64,000 nucleotides of DNA. Source: Streptomyces sp. NBC_00659. GTDB taxonomy: Bacteria; Actinomycetota; Actinomycetes; Streptomycetales; Streptomycetaceae. The DNA is taken from the NCBI RefSeq assembly GCF_036226925.1, contig NZ_CP109031.1, positions 7,502,001 to 7,566,000 of the forward strand, read 5' to 3'. Shown here one piece after another: positions 44,446 through 53,352 of this stretch (position 1 is its first letter; each line of letters opens with the position of its first letter). The notes below the pieces were generated by a model. It saw only the letters and a program-made list of their open reading frames with translations. It made no database searches and was not told the DNA's origin. The position numbers were made by a program, and so were the translations under genes.

Positions 44446-44927
44446 AACGGCACACGGTCATCGACAGTCCCTACGACCCCCTCACGCTCGTCGCCGACGA
44501 CGACGGCGTCCTGTGCGGTCTCCACATGGTCGGTCAGCGCCACCGTCCGCCGGAGGAGAGCTTCGGCGACCGCGACGACACCCTCTTCGATGAGGTGACA
44601 GAGCAACTGAACACCTACTTCGATGGCGAGTTGAAGGAGTTCACCGTCGAACTGCGCATGAACGGGACGCCGTTCCAGCGCAGTGTGTGGGACCAGCTCC
44701 GGCGGATCCCCTACGGCGAGACCCGGTCGTACGGCGAACTCGCCGAAGCACTGGGCAACATGGGCGCCTCCCGCGCGGTCGGCCTCGCCAACGGCAAGAA
44801 CCCGATCGGGATCATCGTGCCCTGCCATCGCGTGATCGGCGCGAGCGGCGGCCTCACCGGCTACGGCGGCGGCCTGGACCGCAAGCGGCAACTTCTGGAC
44901 TTCGAGAGTGGATCGGCGCTCTTCTGA
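44442..44927 (+). CDS. ogt: methylated-DNA--protein-cysteine methyltransferase
   Basis: 161 aa from the GTG at 44442 overlapping the previous stop (GTGA). The active-site PCHRV motif (IIVPCHRVIGASGGLTGYGGGLDRK) has the acceptor Cys128, with RAVGLANGKNP preceding it. It repairs O6-methylguanine by irreversible methyl transfer. Coupled translation with the Ada/AlkA fusion makes an adaptive-response operon. Confidence 0.94.
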   Translation: MKRHTVIDSPYDPLTLVADDDGVLCGLHMVGQRHRPPEESFGDRDDTLFDEVTEQLNTYFDGELKEFTVELRMNGTPFQRSVWDQLRRIPYGETRSYGELAEALGNMGASRAVGLANGKNPIGIIVPCHRVIGASGGLTGYGGGLDRKRQLLDFESGSALF

Positions 44928-44930
44928 TCA

Positions 44931-44960
44931 GAACGGGTTGATAACAGACGACAACCGTTC
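44931..44960. promoter_or_regulatory. imperfect 9-10-bp inverted repeat before the GT4 gene
   Basis: GAACGGGTTG (44931-44940) pairs with CAACCGTTC (44952-44960) with one bulged G and an 11-nt loop. It lies 4 bp after the ogt stop and 25 bp before the GT4 start; it may be a weak terminator for ogt or an operator for the next unit. Confidence 0.4.
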
Positions 44961-44985
44961 CGGAGTCGGCGCTGTCTGACCCCCT

Positions 44986-46248
44986 ATGAAGATCTCCTTT
45001 CTGCTCCACAACGCCTACGGGATCGGGGGCACGATCAGCACCACCTTCAATCTGGCCCGCGCGCTTGCCGCGCGGAACGAGGTGGAGATCGTCTCCGTGC
45101 TGCGGCACCGCGAGCGGCCGACTCTGTCCCTGGATCCCGGAGTCTCGTTACGGTCGCTGGTGGATCTGCGGCAGGAGAAGGACCACCCGTCGCATCTGAG
45201 ACCGGCGCGGGTGTTTCCCCGCGCCGAGTACCGGTACCGGCAGTACAGCGAGTTGACCGACCGACGGATCGGCGAGTGCCTCGCGGCGACCGACGCCGAC
45301 GTGGTGATAGGGACCAGGCCCGGGCTCAACGTGCATCTGGCGCTCCAGGCTCCGCAGCACGTCGCGCGCGTCGGACAGGAACACCTCACCCTGGACGGCC
45401 ATTCACCCCGGCTGCGTTCCGCCCTGCGCCGGGCCTATCGCCGGCTCGACACGCTCACCACGGTGACCGAGGCGGACGCCACCGCCTACCGGCGCAAGAT
45501 GCGGATGCCCGGAGTCCGGGTGGCGGCACTGCCGAACAGCGTGCCGGAAGCCGTGCTGCCGCCTGCCGACGGCACCGCCAAGGTGATCATCGCCGCCGGC
45601 CGTCTCGTTCCCGTCAAACGGTACGACCTGCTCATCGAGGCCTTCGCGCCGGTCGCCGCCGAACACCCCGACTGGCGCTTGCGCATCTACGGCAAGGGCG
45701 AGGAGCACGAGAGGCTGCGGCGGCTCATCGCGGACCTCGGCCTGTACGACAGCGTCCTCCTGATGGGTGCGGCGACCCCCATGGAGGCGGAGTGGGTCAA
45801 GGGCTCGATCGCGGTGGCGTCCTCCGACTACGAGGCGTTCGGCATGACCATCATCGAGGCGATGAGCTGCGGTCTGCCGGTGGTGAGCACCGACTGTCCC
45901 CACGGACCGGGCGAAATCATCGAGGACGGCGTCGACGGCCGACTCGTGCCGGTCGGAGACCGCGACGCGCTGGGCGAGGCGCTGCGGGGACTGGTCCGCG
46001 ACGACGAGTGGCGCCTGCGCGCGGGCCGTGCGGCCCGGAAGAACGCGCGGAGATTCGCTCCGGGCCCCGTCGTCACACAGGCGGAACGCCTGTTCGCCGA
46101 GGCCGTGTCGGCGAGAAGAGCGGGCCGGCCGGTTCAGCGCGAACGCTCCGGCGCGCAGCGCGTCCTGGTCAGCCAGGGCTTCGCCCTGCGCGACACCGCC
46201 CACGGCACGGCCGACGGTGTGCTGCGCACCCTGAGGAGGAAGCGATGA
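44986..46248 (+). CDS. family 4 glycosyltransferase (GT-B fold)
   Basis: 420 aa. The N-terminal domain begins MKISFLLHNAYGIGGTISTTFNLARALAARNEVEIVSV (glycine-rich acceptor loop), and the C-terminal domain has IIAAGRLVPVKRYDLLIEAF, then the nucleotide-sugar E-x7-E motif in SSDYEAFGMTIIEAMSCGLPVVSTDCPHGPGEII. It is a cytoplasmic retaining glycosyltransferase for an envelope or teichoic-type polymer; donor and acceptor are unknown. The partner gene overlaps by ATGA. Confidence 0.9.
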   Translation: MKISFLLHNAYGIGGTISTTFNLARALAARNEVEIVSVLRHRERPTLSLDPGVSLRSLVDLRQEKDHPSHLRPARVFPRAEYRYRQYSELTDRRIGECLAATDADVVIGTRPGLNVHLALQAPQHVARVGQEHLTLDGHSPRLRSALRRAYRRLDTLTTVTEADATAYRRKMRMPGVRVAALPNSVPEAVLPPADGTAKVIIAAGRLVPVKRYDLLIEAFAPVAAEHPDWRLRIYGKGEEHERLRRLIADLGLYDSVLLMGAATPMEAEWVKGSIAVASSDYEAFGMTIIEAMSCGLPVVSTDCPHGPGEIIEDGVDGRLVPVGDRDALGEALRGLVRDDEWRLRAGRAARKNARRFAPGPVVTQAERLFAEAVSARRAGRPVQRERSGAQRVLVSQGFALRDTAHGTADGVLRTLRRKR

Positions 46249-47066
46249 GCACGGACACGGACACGGAGACGCAGGTACACGTCGGCTGTGTGACCGGTGA
46301 CGACGGCCGGATCACCTTCGACCTGCCGCCCGGGTCGCCCGAAGGGCAGCAACTGCTGCTGCGACTGCGCCCGAAGAAGGGACAGCCCGAAAAGACGGTC
46401 CACGTCCTCGGCTTCGAGTCCGCCGGCGAACGCCAGTGCGCCGTCCTGAACGCGCGGCCCGTTCTCACGGAGGGCCGCTGGGACGTCTACCTGCTCCAGG
46501 AACCTGGATCCGAGCGGCAGCGTCCGCGCGCCGGTCTGCGCGATCTCCGCGCACTCGTCGACGGACACCGTCGCCCTCGGCCGTCCCCGCTCGCCGTCCG
46601 GATCCCGTACGTCACCGTGGACGGCCACCTCGCGGTGCGCGCCTGGCTGCGCGACGCCCACGCGGAGGCCGAGGGCATCGACGCCGGCGCCCGCTCGATG
46701 ACGGTCAGGGCACGCCTGCACGGCGCCTCGCTCCAGGAGGGATCCGTCGTGAGCCTGCGTCTGCGGGGTGCCGGCGCCACCGCTGTCACCGTGGAGCCGC
46801 GTGCCGGGGACGACGGACGGAGCCTCTCCTTCACCGTCGACTACGCGGAGCTGGCTGCCGGGGCACCGCCGGGGGGAGGCGTCTGGGACGTCTTCGTCCG
46901 TCCCGCGGCTCAGGCGCCCTCGATGCGCGTCGGCCGTCTTCTCGACGACCTGGCGGACCGCAGGAAGATCGTCGTCTACCCGGCGGCCGACGTCGGTGGT
47001 ACCGGCCTGCGCCCCTACTACACCGTCGACAACGACCTCTCCGTGGAGGTGACGGGGAAGCCATGA
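46245..47066 (+). CDS. GT4-coupled protein of unknown function
   Basis: 273 aa; the ATG at 46245 overlaps the GT4 stop. No signal peptide or membrane helix. It seems to consist of two or three beta-sandwich-like modules (repeats of GRWDVYLLQEPGSE, GVWDVFVRPAAQ and R...V....LR), with VPYVTVDG-like linker IPYVTVDGHLAVRAWLRDAHAE and an ending RPYYTVDNDLSVEVTGK. This resembles the C-terminal extension of some teichoic-acid/CDP-glycerol-type transferases that is here a separate protein. It is probably an accessory subunit for the GT4. Confidence 0.6.
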   Translation: MSTDTDTETQVHVGCVTGDDGRITFDLPPGSPEGQQLLLRLRPKKGQPEKTVHVLGFESAGERQCAVLNARPVLTEGRWDVYLLQEPGSERQRPRAGLRDLRALVDGHRRPRPSPLAVRIPYVTVDGHLAVRAWLRDAHAEAEGIDAGARSMTVRARLHGASLQEGSVVSLRLRGAGATAVTVEPRAGDDGRSLSFTVDYAELAAGAPPGGGVWDVFVRPAAQAPSMRVGRLLDDLADRRKIVVYPAADVGGTGLRPYYTVDNDLSVEVTGKP

Positions 47067-47170
47067 CCTGTATGGCGCACCGCGGTCTTCCTGTCGGGTG
47101 ACCCCGGTGGCGTGAGCCGCCCGATCACTGGTGTCTGTACGAAGGGAGAGCAGCCAGAGAGCGGGAGACC

Positions 47171-47803
47171 ATGGAGCGGAAGTACAAGAGCCTCGCGACA
47201 GCCCGGGCCGCAGGGGTGGCCGGGGTGGCGTTCGCGATCCTGATGGCCGCGGCGATCGTGCTGGTGCGGATCGCCCTGCCCGACAGCGGGGACGAGACGA
47301 CCCTCGACTCCGGACAGCGCGGTGGCGTTCGGACGGCGCTGGAGCTGGTGCCGTTCGCCGGGATCGCGTTCCTGTGGTTCATGGGCGCTCTGCGCGAGCA
47401 GGCCGGCCGGGCCGAGGACCGGTTCGTCGCCACCGTGTTCCTCGGCAGCGGCGTGGTCTTCGTCGCCACCCTGTTCGCCGCCGCCGCGGCGGCCGGGACC
47501 GTGCTCGGCGAAAGCCCGCAGAGCCCTTCCTTCGGCAGCCACTTCGCCTACGCCCTGCTGACCACGTACGCCATGCGCATGGCCGCGGTGTTCATCATCG
47601 CGACCTCGACCATCGGCCGTCGGCTCGGCGCCCTCCCGCGCCCGCTCGTCGTCGTCGGCTATCTGGCGGGCCTGACGCTGCTCGTGGCGGGAAGCAGCGT
47701 GCCCTGGTCCGAGCTGGTCTTCCCGGCCTGGGCGCTGCTCCTGAGCCTGAACATCCTGCGAGGCCGCCCTCCCGCCGCGGCCCGGCCCGCCGCCCCGGCC
47801 TGA
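47171..47803 (+). CDS. four- to five-helix membrane protein, unknown
   Basis: 210 aa. The start ATG follows GGGAG. Helices at about 14-33, 58-72, 85-110, 125-145 and 155-190, with a conserved-looking LVPFAGIAFLWFMGALREQAGRAEDRFVATVFLGSG stretch that recurs in actinobacterial unknowns. No catalytic motif. Stand-alone gene between the GT4 pair and the P450 operon. Confidence 0.7.
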   Translation: MERKYKSLATARAAGVAGVAFAILMAAAIVLVRIALPDSGDETTLDSGQRGGVRTALELVPFAGIAFLWFMGALREQAGRAEDRFVATVFLGSGVVFVATLFAAAAAAGTVLGESPQSPSFGSHFAYALLTTYAMRMAAVFIIATSTIGRRLGALPRPLVVVGYLAGLTLLVAGSSVPWSELVFPAWALLLSLNILRGRPPAAARPAAPA

Positions 47804-47918
47804 CCGGGCCGCCCCGCCCCGCTCACCCGAACGGTCCACCCCTCGTCGCAGGCTCCCGCCCGGCCACCGAGAGTGGTGCGCAGGAGGGTCGAACGGGCCA
47901 GTGGAGAGGACCGATCCC

Positions 47919-48161
47919 GTGGTAAGGATTGCCGTCGATCTGAACCGCTGTCAGGGGTACGCGCAGTGCGCGTTCCTCGCGCCCGAGATCTTCGCCATGC
48001 ACGGCGAGGAGGCACTGCTGTACGACCCGGACGCCGACGCGGCACAGCGCGAGAAGCTGGCCCAGGCCGCCGCGGCCTGCCCGGTCCAGGCGATCCTCGT
48101 CGACGCCGTGGAATCCGACGCCGTGGACGTATCGGCCGAGGCGGTGTCCGGTGGACGGTGA
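47919..48161 (+). CDS. 3Fe-4S ferredoxin, P450 electron donor
   Basis: 80 aa from the GTG at 47919, 8 nt after GAGAGGA; a GTG at 47901 would add six residues. The iron-sulfur ligands are Cys11, Cys17 and Cys54-Pro (NRCQGYAQC ... AACP) with the fourth cysteine position occupied by Gly/Tyr, the pattern of actinobacterial [3Fe-4S] ferredoxins. It passes electrons to the P450 encoded downstream. The reductase gene overlaps it by 11 bp. Confidence 0.88.
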   Translation: MVRIAVDLNRCQGYAQCAFLAPEIFAMHGEEALLYDPDADAAQREKLAQAAAACPVQAILVDAVESDAVDVSAEAVSGGR

Positions 48162-49542
48162 CGGATCCCTGGAACGGCTCAAGCGTGACGGCCGTATCGT
48201 CGTCGTCGGTGCCTCGCTGGCCGGCCTGCGGGCAGCCGAAACCCTGCGGGACAAGGGCTTCGCCGGGTCACTGACCCTGATCGGCGACGAGGCCTGCGAA
48301 CCGTACGACCGGCCCCCGCTGTCCAAGCAGGTGCTGCTGGGCAGGGCGAGCGCCGAACGTACCGCCCTGCCCAGGCTCAGGGCCCTCGACGCGACCTGGC
48401 GGCTCGGCAGAGCGGCCACCGGCCTGGACATGGCCGCCCGGCGGGTGCGGCTGGCCGACGGCGACGAGGTGCCGTACGACCGGCTGCTCATCGCCACCGG
48501 CGTCCGGGCGCGACCGTGGCCGAACGAGGCCGAGGCGGACCTCGACGGCGTCTTCGTGCTGCGGACCCGGGACGACAGCGCCGCCCTCGCGCGGCGGCTC
48601 GACGCGGGCCCCGAGCGGGTCCTGGTCATCGGCGCCGGATTCACCGGCTCGGAGATCGCCTCCGCCTGCCGCGAACGCGGCCTGCCCGTCACCGTCGCCG
48701 AACGCGGCGCCGCGCCCCTGGTCGGCGCGCTCGGCGGGGTCGTCGGCGCGGTCGCCGCCGAGATGCATCGCGAGCACGGTGTCGACCTGCGGTGCGGGGT
48801 CATGGTGACCGCGCTGGAGGGCGACGCCTCGGGAAGGGTGCGTGCCGCGCAGCTGTCCGACGGCTCCACCGTGGAGACCGACGTGGTGATCGTCTCGCTC
48901 GGCGCCCTCCGCAACACCGAATGGCTCGCCGGGTCCGGACTCGGCGCGGGTCCCCGGGGCATCGCCTGTGACGCAGGCTGCCGCGCCTTCGACATCCGCG
49001 GCATCGTCACCGACGACATCTACGCCGCCGGCGACGTCGCCCGCAGCCCGCACGCCCTGTTCGGCTACCAGTTCCTGTCCCTGGAGCACTGGGGCAACGC
49101 CGTGTCGCAAGCCAGGATCGCGGCGCACAACATGCTCAGCGAGAGCACCGACCGCCTGCCCCACATGGAGGTTCCGGCGTTCTGGTCCTCGCAGTTCGGG
49201 GTCAACATCAAGTCCGTCGGGATCCCCTCGATGGGGACGGAGATCCTCGTCTCCCAGGGCTCACTGGCGGATCACCGGTTCCTCGGCGTGTACGGGTACC
49301 AGGGGCGCGTCATCGGCGCCGTCGCCTTCGACCACGGCCGGTGGCTGCCGTTCTACCAGGAGCTGATCGAGACCACCGCGCCGTTCCCGCCGCCGTTCGC
49401 GACGGTCGACCGGCGCCCGGAGGGACAGCGGCCGCTCGACGCGGACTTCCCCGACCCCTCAATCCCCACCCACGGCCCCACCGTGACCCTCAGCGGATAC
49501 TCGCCGGCCGACCGCCGGATGACGTTCACCCCGGCGCACTGA
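48151..49542 (+). CDS. ferredoxin reductase (FAD/NAD-binding)
   Basis: 463 aa from GTG 48151. Two dinucleotide-binding motifs are visible: FAD at VVVGASLAGLRAAETLR (about 17-33) and NAD(P) at VLVIGAGFTGSEIASACRERG (about 155-175), with EPYDRPPLSKQVL and the late GDVARSPHALFGYQFLSLEHWGNAV. This is the putidaredoxin-reductase type. It should reduce the 3Fe-4S ferredoxin. It lies in one transcription unit between ferredoxin and P450. Confidence 0.92.
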   Translation: MDGDGSLERLKRDGRIVVVGASLAGLRAAETLRDKGFAGSLTLIGDEACEPYDRPPLSKQVLLGRASAERTALPRLRALDATWRLGRAATGLDMAARRVRLADGDEVPYDRLLIATGVRARPWPNEAEADLDGVFVLRTRDDSAALARRLDAGPERVLVIGAGFTGSEIASACRERGLPVTVAERGAAPLVGALGGVVGAVAAEMHREHGVDLRCGVMVTALEGDASGRVRAAQLSDGSTVETDVVIVSLGALRNTEWLAGSGLGAGPRGIACDAGCRAFDIRGIVTDDIYAAGDVARSPHALFGYQFLSLEHWGNAVSQARIAAHNMLSESTDRLPHMEVPAFWSSQFGVNIKSVGIPSMGTEILVSQGSLADHRFLGVYGYQGRVIGAVAFDHGRWLPFYQELIETTAPFPPPFATVDRRPEGQRPLDADFPDPSIPTHGPTVTLSGYSPADRRMTFTPAH

Positions 49543-49582
49543 CCGCACGGCCCGCACGGCCACGAGGACGCTAGGACTCGCC

Positions 49583-50818
49583 ATGACGCAATCCCTGCTG
49601 CACCAGATCCTGGACTACGCCAACCGGGCCGACCCGTACCCGATCTACGAGGAGCTGCGGAAGTCGCCGGTCCACCACGAGGCCGACGGGCCGTACGTGA
49701 TCAGCACGTACTACGAGATCCGCAGCCTTCTGCACGATCCCCGGATCAGTTCCGACGCCCGTAACCTGGCCTCGAACGCGGCCGAACCGCCGGCCGGGGC
49801 GCCCTCGGAGGAGAGCACCCTGCCGCCGGGCTTCCTGAAGCTCGACCCGCCGGAGCACGACCGGCTGCGCCGCATGACGAACCGCCCTTTCGGGCCGCCG
49901 CACTCCCCGCACCGGGTCGACGGGATGCGCGGAGAGCTCCACGACATCGTCACCGGCCTCATCGACGGCATCGGGGACCCGGACCGGATCGACCTGGTGG
50001 AACAGTTCTCGTACCCCTTCCCGGTGACGGTGATCTGCCGGCTGCTCGGGGTGCCGCGCGAGGACGAGACACGCTTCCACGTCTGGGCGGACACCCTCGC
50101 CGCGAACCTGGACCCCGACCCGGACGCCGATCCCGCCGAGCGGGACAAGGGCGCACAGGACGCCCGGATGCAGCTGGGCATGTACCTGGCCGGCCTGATC
50201 GAGGAGCGCCGCAAGAACCCCGGCGAGGACATGCTCTCCCAGCTGGCGACCGCCAAGGGCGACGACGGTCCGATGACCACGATGGAACTGCTCAGCACGG
50301 CCGCGCTGTTGCTGATCGCCGGGCACGAGACCACGGTCAACCTGATCACCAACGGCATGCTCACCCTGCTGCGCAATCCCGACGTCCTCCAGCGGCTGCG
50401 TGCCGATCCGCGGCTGGCCGTGCCCATCGTCGAGGAGCTGCTGCGGTTCGAGCCGCCGGTGCAACTGGTGCCGCAGCGCACCACCCTCGCCGACATCGAG
50501 GTCCGCGGGGTCACCATCCCCAAGGGCGCCTCCGTGTGGCTGGTCCTGGCGTCGGGCAACCGCGACCCCCGGCGCTTCGAGGACCCGGACCGCTTCGACC
50601 CGGACCGCCCCGACATCCAGCACCTCGGCCTGGGCAGCGGCATCCACAGCTGCTTCGGCGCACCGCTCGCCCGGCTGGAGACGCAGTTCGCCCTGGCGGA
50701 ACTGGCCAGGAGGCTGGAGAACCCACGTCTGCTGGAGGACCCGCCCCCGTACCGGCAGAACGCCGTACTGCGCGGCCCGCGGCGCCTGCACCTCACCTGC
50801 GACGGAATCCGCCCCTAG
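49583..50818 (+). CDS. cytochrome P450
   Basis: 411 aa. I-helix AGHETT (246-251), E-x-x-R in EELLRFEPP, and the heme loop GLGSGIHSCFGAPLARLE with thiolate ligand Cys357 are present. The heme-loop phenylalanine seven residues before the Cys is Leu (HLGLGSGIHSC), an uncommon change. It should hydroxylate or epoxidise a small hydrophobic compound using electrons from the adjacent ferredoxin and reductase. The substrate is unknown. Confidence 0.94.
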   Translation: MTQSLLHQILDYANRADPYPIYEELRKSPVHHEADGPYVISTYYEIRSLLHDPRISSDARNLASNAAEPPAGAPSEESTLPPGFLKLDPPEHDRLRRMTNRPFGPPHSPHRVDGMRGELHDIVTGLIDGIGDPDRIDLVEQFSYPFPVTVICRLLGVPREDETRFHVWADTLAANLDPDPDADPAERDKGAQDARMQLGMYLAGLIEERRKNPGEDMLSQLATAKGDDGPMTTMELLSTAALLLIAGHETTVNLITNGMLTLLRNPDVLQRLRADPRLAVPIVEELLRFEPPVQLVPQRTTLADIEVRGVTIPKGASVWLVLASGNRDPRRFEDPDRFDPDRPDIQHLGLGSGIHSCFGAPLARLETQFALAELARRLENPRLLEDPPPYRQNAVLRGPRRLHLTCDGIRP

Positions 50819-50879
50819 GACCTGTCCGGCGGTCGGAGCCGTCTCCCTGCCGGTCGCGCGGACAAGCGCCTCAGGTCGG

Positions 50880-51632
50880 TCAGCGCACTTGCCCGCTGTC
50901 CTCCGTACGGAGCCGGCGCAGCAGCTCCGGCAACGCGGTGCCGATGGGCTCGCGTACGACGTCGTCGGCGAGTTCGTCGTACGGGGTCGGCTCCGCGTTG
51001 ACGATGACGAGCCGGGCCCCGTGGTCGGCGGCCACGCCCGCGAGGCCCGCCGCCGGCTGGACCTGGAGGCTGCTGCCGACGGCGATGAACACCTGGCAGG
51101 CCTTGGCGATGGCGGCGGCCTGGCCGAGGACGACGGGGTCGAGTCGTTCACCGAACATGACGGTCGCCGGTTTGAGGATCCCGCCGCACTCGAGACAGGC
51201 CGGATCGTCCTCACCGGCGTCGACCCGGGCGAGGGCGTCGTCCATGGGCCCGCGTGCGTGGCATTTGGTGCACACGAAACTCCGTGCGGTGCCGTGCAGT
51301 TCGAGGACCTTGCGGGCGGGCATCCCGGCGAGTTGGTGCAGTCCGTCGACGTTCTGCGTGATGACCCGCACGGGCACGCCGGAACGCTCCAGCTCGGCCA
51401 CCGCCCGGTGCGCGGTGTTGGGCTCGGCCCGCAGCGCACCGCTCTCCCGCCGCATCAGCCACGCCCGGCGCCTGATCTCGGGATCGCCCATGTAGTACTC
51501 GTACGTGACGAGCTTCTCGGCTTCGGGATCCTTCCGCCAGAGCCCGTTGGGACCGCGGTAGTCCGGGATCCCGGAGTCGGTGGAGATGCCTGCCCCGCTG
51601 AGGACGGCGACGAGTGGCCTGTTCACGGACAT
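50880..51632 (-). CDS. SIR2-family NAD-dependent protein deacylase
   Basis: 250 aa from the ATG at 51632. NAD-binding GAGISTDSGIPDYRGPNGLW, ITQNVDGLHQLAG and the catalytic His in LELHGTARSFVC are intact, and zinc cysteines CTKC and CLEC are present. It removes acyl groups from lysines, giving nicotinamide and O-acyl-ADP-ribose. It is followed downstream on the opposite side by the P450 operon (convergent). Confidence 0.93.
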   Translation of the reverse strand: MSVNRPLVAVLSGAGISTDSGIPDYRGPNGLWRKDPEAEKLVTYEYYMGDPEIRRRAWLMRRESGALRAEPNTAHRAVAELERSGVPVRVITQNVDGLHQLAGMPARKVLELHGTARSFVCTKCHARGPMDDALARVDAGEDDPACLECGGILKPATVMFGERLDPVVLGQAAAIAKACQVFIAVGSSLQVQPAAGLAGVAADHGARLVIVNAEPTPYDELADDVVREPIGTALPELLRRLRTEDSGQVR

Positions 51633-51770
51633 GAAGGTACGGGGCTCGCCTGCTCGGAGCGACCGGATATTGGGCGCGGCTGGTTCCGCCGCTTCGCTCG
51701 GATCCACATCCGCTGTCCGCCGCTTGCGAAGCGGAGCAAGCTCACCTCGGAGCCCTGCCGGCGCACGCAT

Positions 51771-51811
51771 ATGGTCCCGGCCCCGGGCTTGAGGCCCGGG
51801 GCCGGGACCAT
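51771..51811 (-). terminator. 18-bp perfect hairpin after the small secreted protein gene
   Basis: ATGGTCCCGGCCCCGGGC (51771-51788), a 5-nt loop and the exact complement (51794-51811) form a very stable stem 33 bp downstream of the secreted-protein stop (51845, minus strand) and upstream of the sirtuin gene. It is likely to isolate the highly expressed small gene from the sirtuin. Confidence 0.85.
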
Positions 51812-51844
51812 CTATCGGCCGGTGACTCCGCGTCGGCCGGGACT

Positions 51845-52114
51845 TCAGAAGGCGCTGTTGTTGCAGCCCGCGCTGGAGCCGATGTCGGTGACCTGGGCAC
51901 CGGGGTTGCCCTCGCCGCCCAGCAGGTTGCCGCCCAGGCCGTTGAGCAGGCCGACCTGGCCGAGGACGTCCACGTTCAGGTCGTGCGACTTGCAGGAGGA
52001 GTGCTGCTTGACGGTGAACCCGTCGCCGTGGTCACCGGCGTGGGCCGTGCCGCCCACGAGTCCGATGCTGCCGATCGCGGCGATCAGGACGGCAACGTTG
52101 CGAAGCTTGCGCAT
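51845..52114 (-). CDS. small secreted cysteine-containing protein
   Basis: 89 aa. A signal peptide (MRKLRNVAVLIAAIGSIGLVGGTAHA) leaves a mature 63-residue protein with two cysteines (SSCKSHDLNVDV ... SAGCNNSAF) that probably form a disulfide, and a GLLNGLGGNLLGG hydrophobic middle. It resembles small Streptomyces wall/spore-surface proteins (NepA-like), an assignment from memory. The upstream region (52140-52200) is AT-rich and looks like a strong developmental promoter area. Confidence 0.72.
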   Translation of the reverse strand: MRKLRNVAVLIAAIGSIGLVGGTAHAGDHGDGFTVKQHSSCKSHDLNVDVLGQVGLLNGLGGNLLGGEGNPGAQVTDIGSSAGCNNSAF

Positions 52115-52458
52115 GTCATCTCCGATGGAGTGAGTGGGTGCGATCTGGGGAAGATCGACTTTTACAATTCCGGGAGATTAGTTCGGAATATGCCGAAACG
52201 GGCGTGGGCGCGCCGGGTCTCATGATCGCGCAGCAAGAGCACCCGAAAGCCGTAGCGCATGCGAACGGGCCCGTCCGTGGCCACCGGTCCGGCAGGCGGT
52301 GGCGGCCGCACCGACCCGCCCTGTGAGGCCCCCCGCGGACGCCGCCCTCGACGCGGACACGCGGACGACCCGCTACGTGTCTGCCGGCCTGGTCGGCGAC
52401 CGCGCGGCCACCCGATGAACACCACCGGCGTCATGCGGTCGATTGATAGGCTCGGCGA
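52115..52458. other. 344-bp intergenic region
   Basis: Divergent region between the small secreted protein and the APH-like kinase. AT-rich part 52150-52200 has a TTCCG...CGGAA dyad likely in the promoter of the secreted-protein gene. A short minus-strand stretch near 52200-52265 encodes MRYGFRVLLLRDHETRRAHARFG without a continuing gene; possible remnant, not annotated. Confidence 0.4.
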
Positions 52459-53352
52459 ATGACCAGTCGCAGCCGCGACCGCGTCGCGGACGTCCGCAGC
52501 GTCGTGGCCACGCACGTGCCCGACTACCGGATCGAGTCCGTCGTGCCGCTCGGCGGGGGCCTGGACAACCTGGCGTACGAGGTCAACGGTGAGCTGGTCG
52601 TGCGCTTCAGCAAAGAGCCCGACCTGGCGCGGCGGGCCGCCCTGGTGTGCCACGAGGCCCGCGTGCTTGCCGCCGTCGCCGACATCTCGCCGCTGCCCGT
52701 CCCCGAACCGGCGTTCACTGTCGCGGAGCAGGGATGTCTGGCTTACCGCAAGCTCCCCGGCATGCCACTGCTGGATGTGCCGCGGCACCGGCGATCGGCC
52801 CACGGCACGTCGATCGCCGCCACGCTCGGCGAGCTGCTCACTGCGCTGCATGCCGTTCCGGTCGATCGGCTGGCCGGTCTGGTGGACACGGACCATCAGC
52901 CGCCGGCCGAGTGGCGACATGAGGCCGCGGAGAACTACGCGACGGTGGCCGGGCAGGTACCGGCGGTGCACCGCCGGTCCGTCGAGGCGTTCTTGGATGC
53001 CGCACCACCGAACGATGGATGCACCCCGACGTTCTCCCACAACGATCTGGGGATCGAACACGTTCTCATCGACCCGGACACATGGACGGTGACCGGCATC
53101 ATCGACTGGAGCGATGCGGCCGTCGTCGACCCGGCCTGCGACTTCGGGCTGCTCCACCGCGATCTCGGCCCCGCCGCTACCCGCGCCGCCATCCGCAGCT
53201 ATCGAACCGACGCCCACGACCTCGCGGCCCTCGGTGAGCGTGCCGTGTTCTATGCCAGGTGCAGTGTCTTCGAGGACCTCGCACACGGCATCGGGACCGG
53301 ACAGGACAAGTACGTCGACAAGAGCCTTGCCGCGATGGAATGGCTGTTTTGA
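52459..53352 (+). CDS. APH-family small-molecule kinase
   Basis: 297 aa. The aminoglycoside-phosphotransferase fold is clear: VVPLGGGLDNLAYEVNGELVVRF (nucleotide loop and Lys/Arg region), catalytic loop SHNDLGIEHVLID (His-x-Asp, with His where most APH enzymes have the metal-binding Asn) and GIIDWSDAAVVDPACDFG (metal Asp). The HNDLG-EH variant occurs in a subfamily of actinobacterial kinases. Substrate could be an aminoglycoside, homoserine, choline or a macrolide. A tandem duplication runs over its stop codon. Confidence 0.85.
   Translation: MTSRSRDRVADVRSVVATHVPDYRIESVVPLGGGLDNLAYEVNGELVVRFSKEPDLARRAALVCHEARVLAAVADISPLPVPEPAFTVAEQGCLAYRKLPGMPLLDVPRHRRSAHGTSIAATLGELLTALHAVPVDRLAGLVDTDHQPPAEWRHEAAENYATVAGQVPAVHRRSVEAFLDAAPPNDGCTPTFSHNDLGIEHVLIDPDTWTVTGIIDWSDAAVVDPACDFGLLHRDLGPAATRAAIRSYRTDAHDLAALGERAVFYARCSVFEDLAHGIGTGQDKYVDKSLAAMEWLF

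Noticed and set aside
52200..52265. Minus-strand MRYGFRVLLLRDHETR... stretch
   Set aside because: Short, no continuing frame that fits a family, and it lies in the likely promoter region of the small secreted protein.
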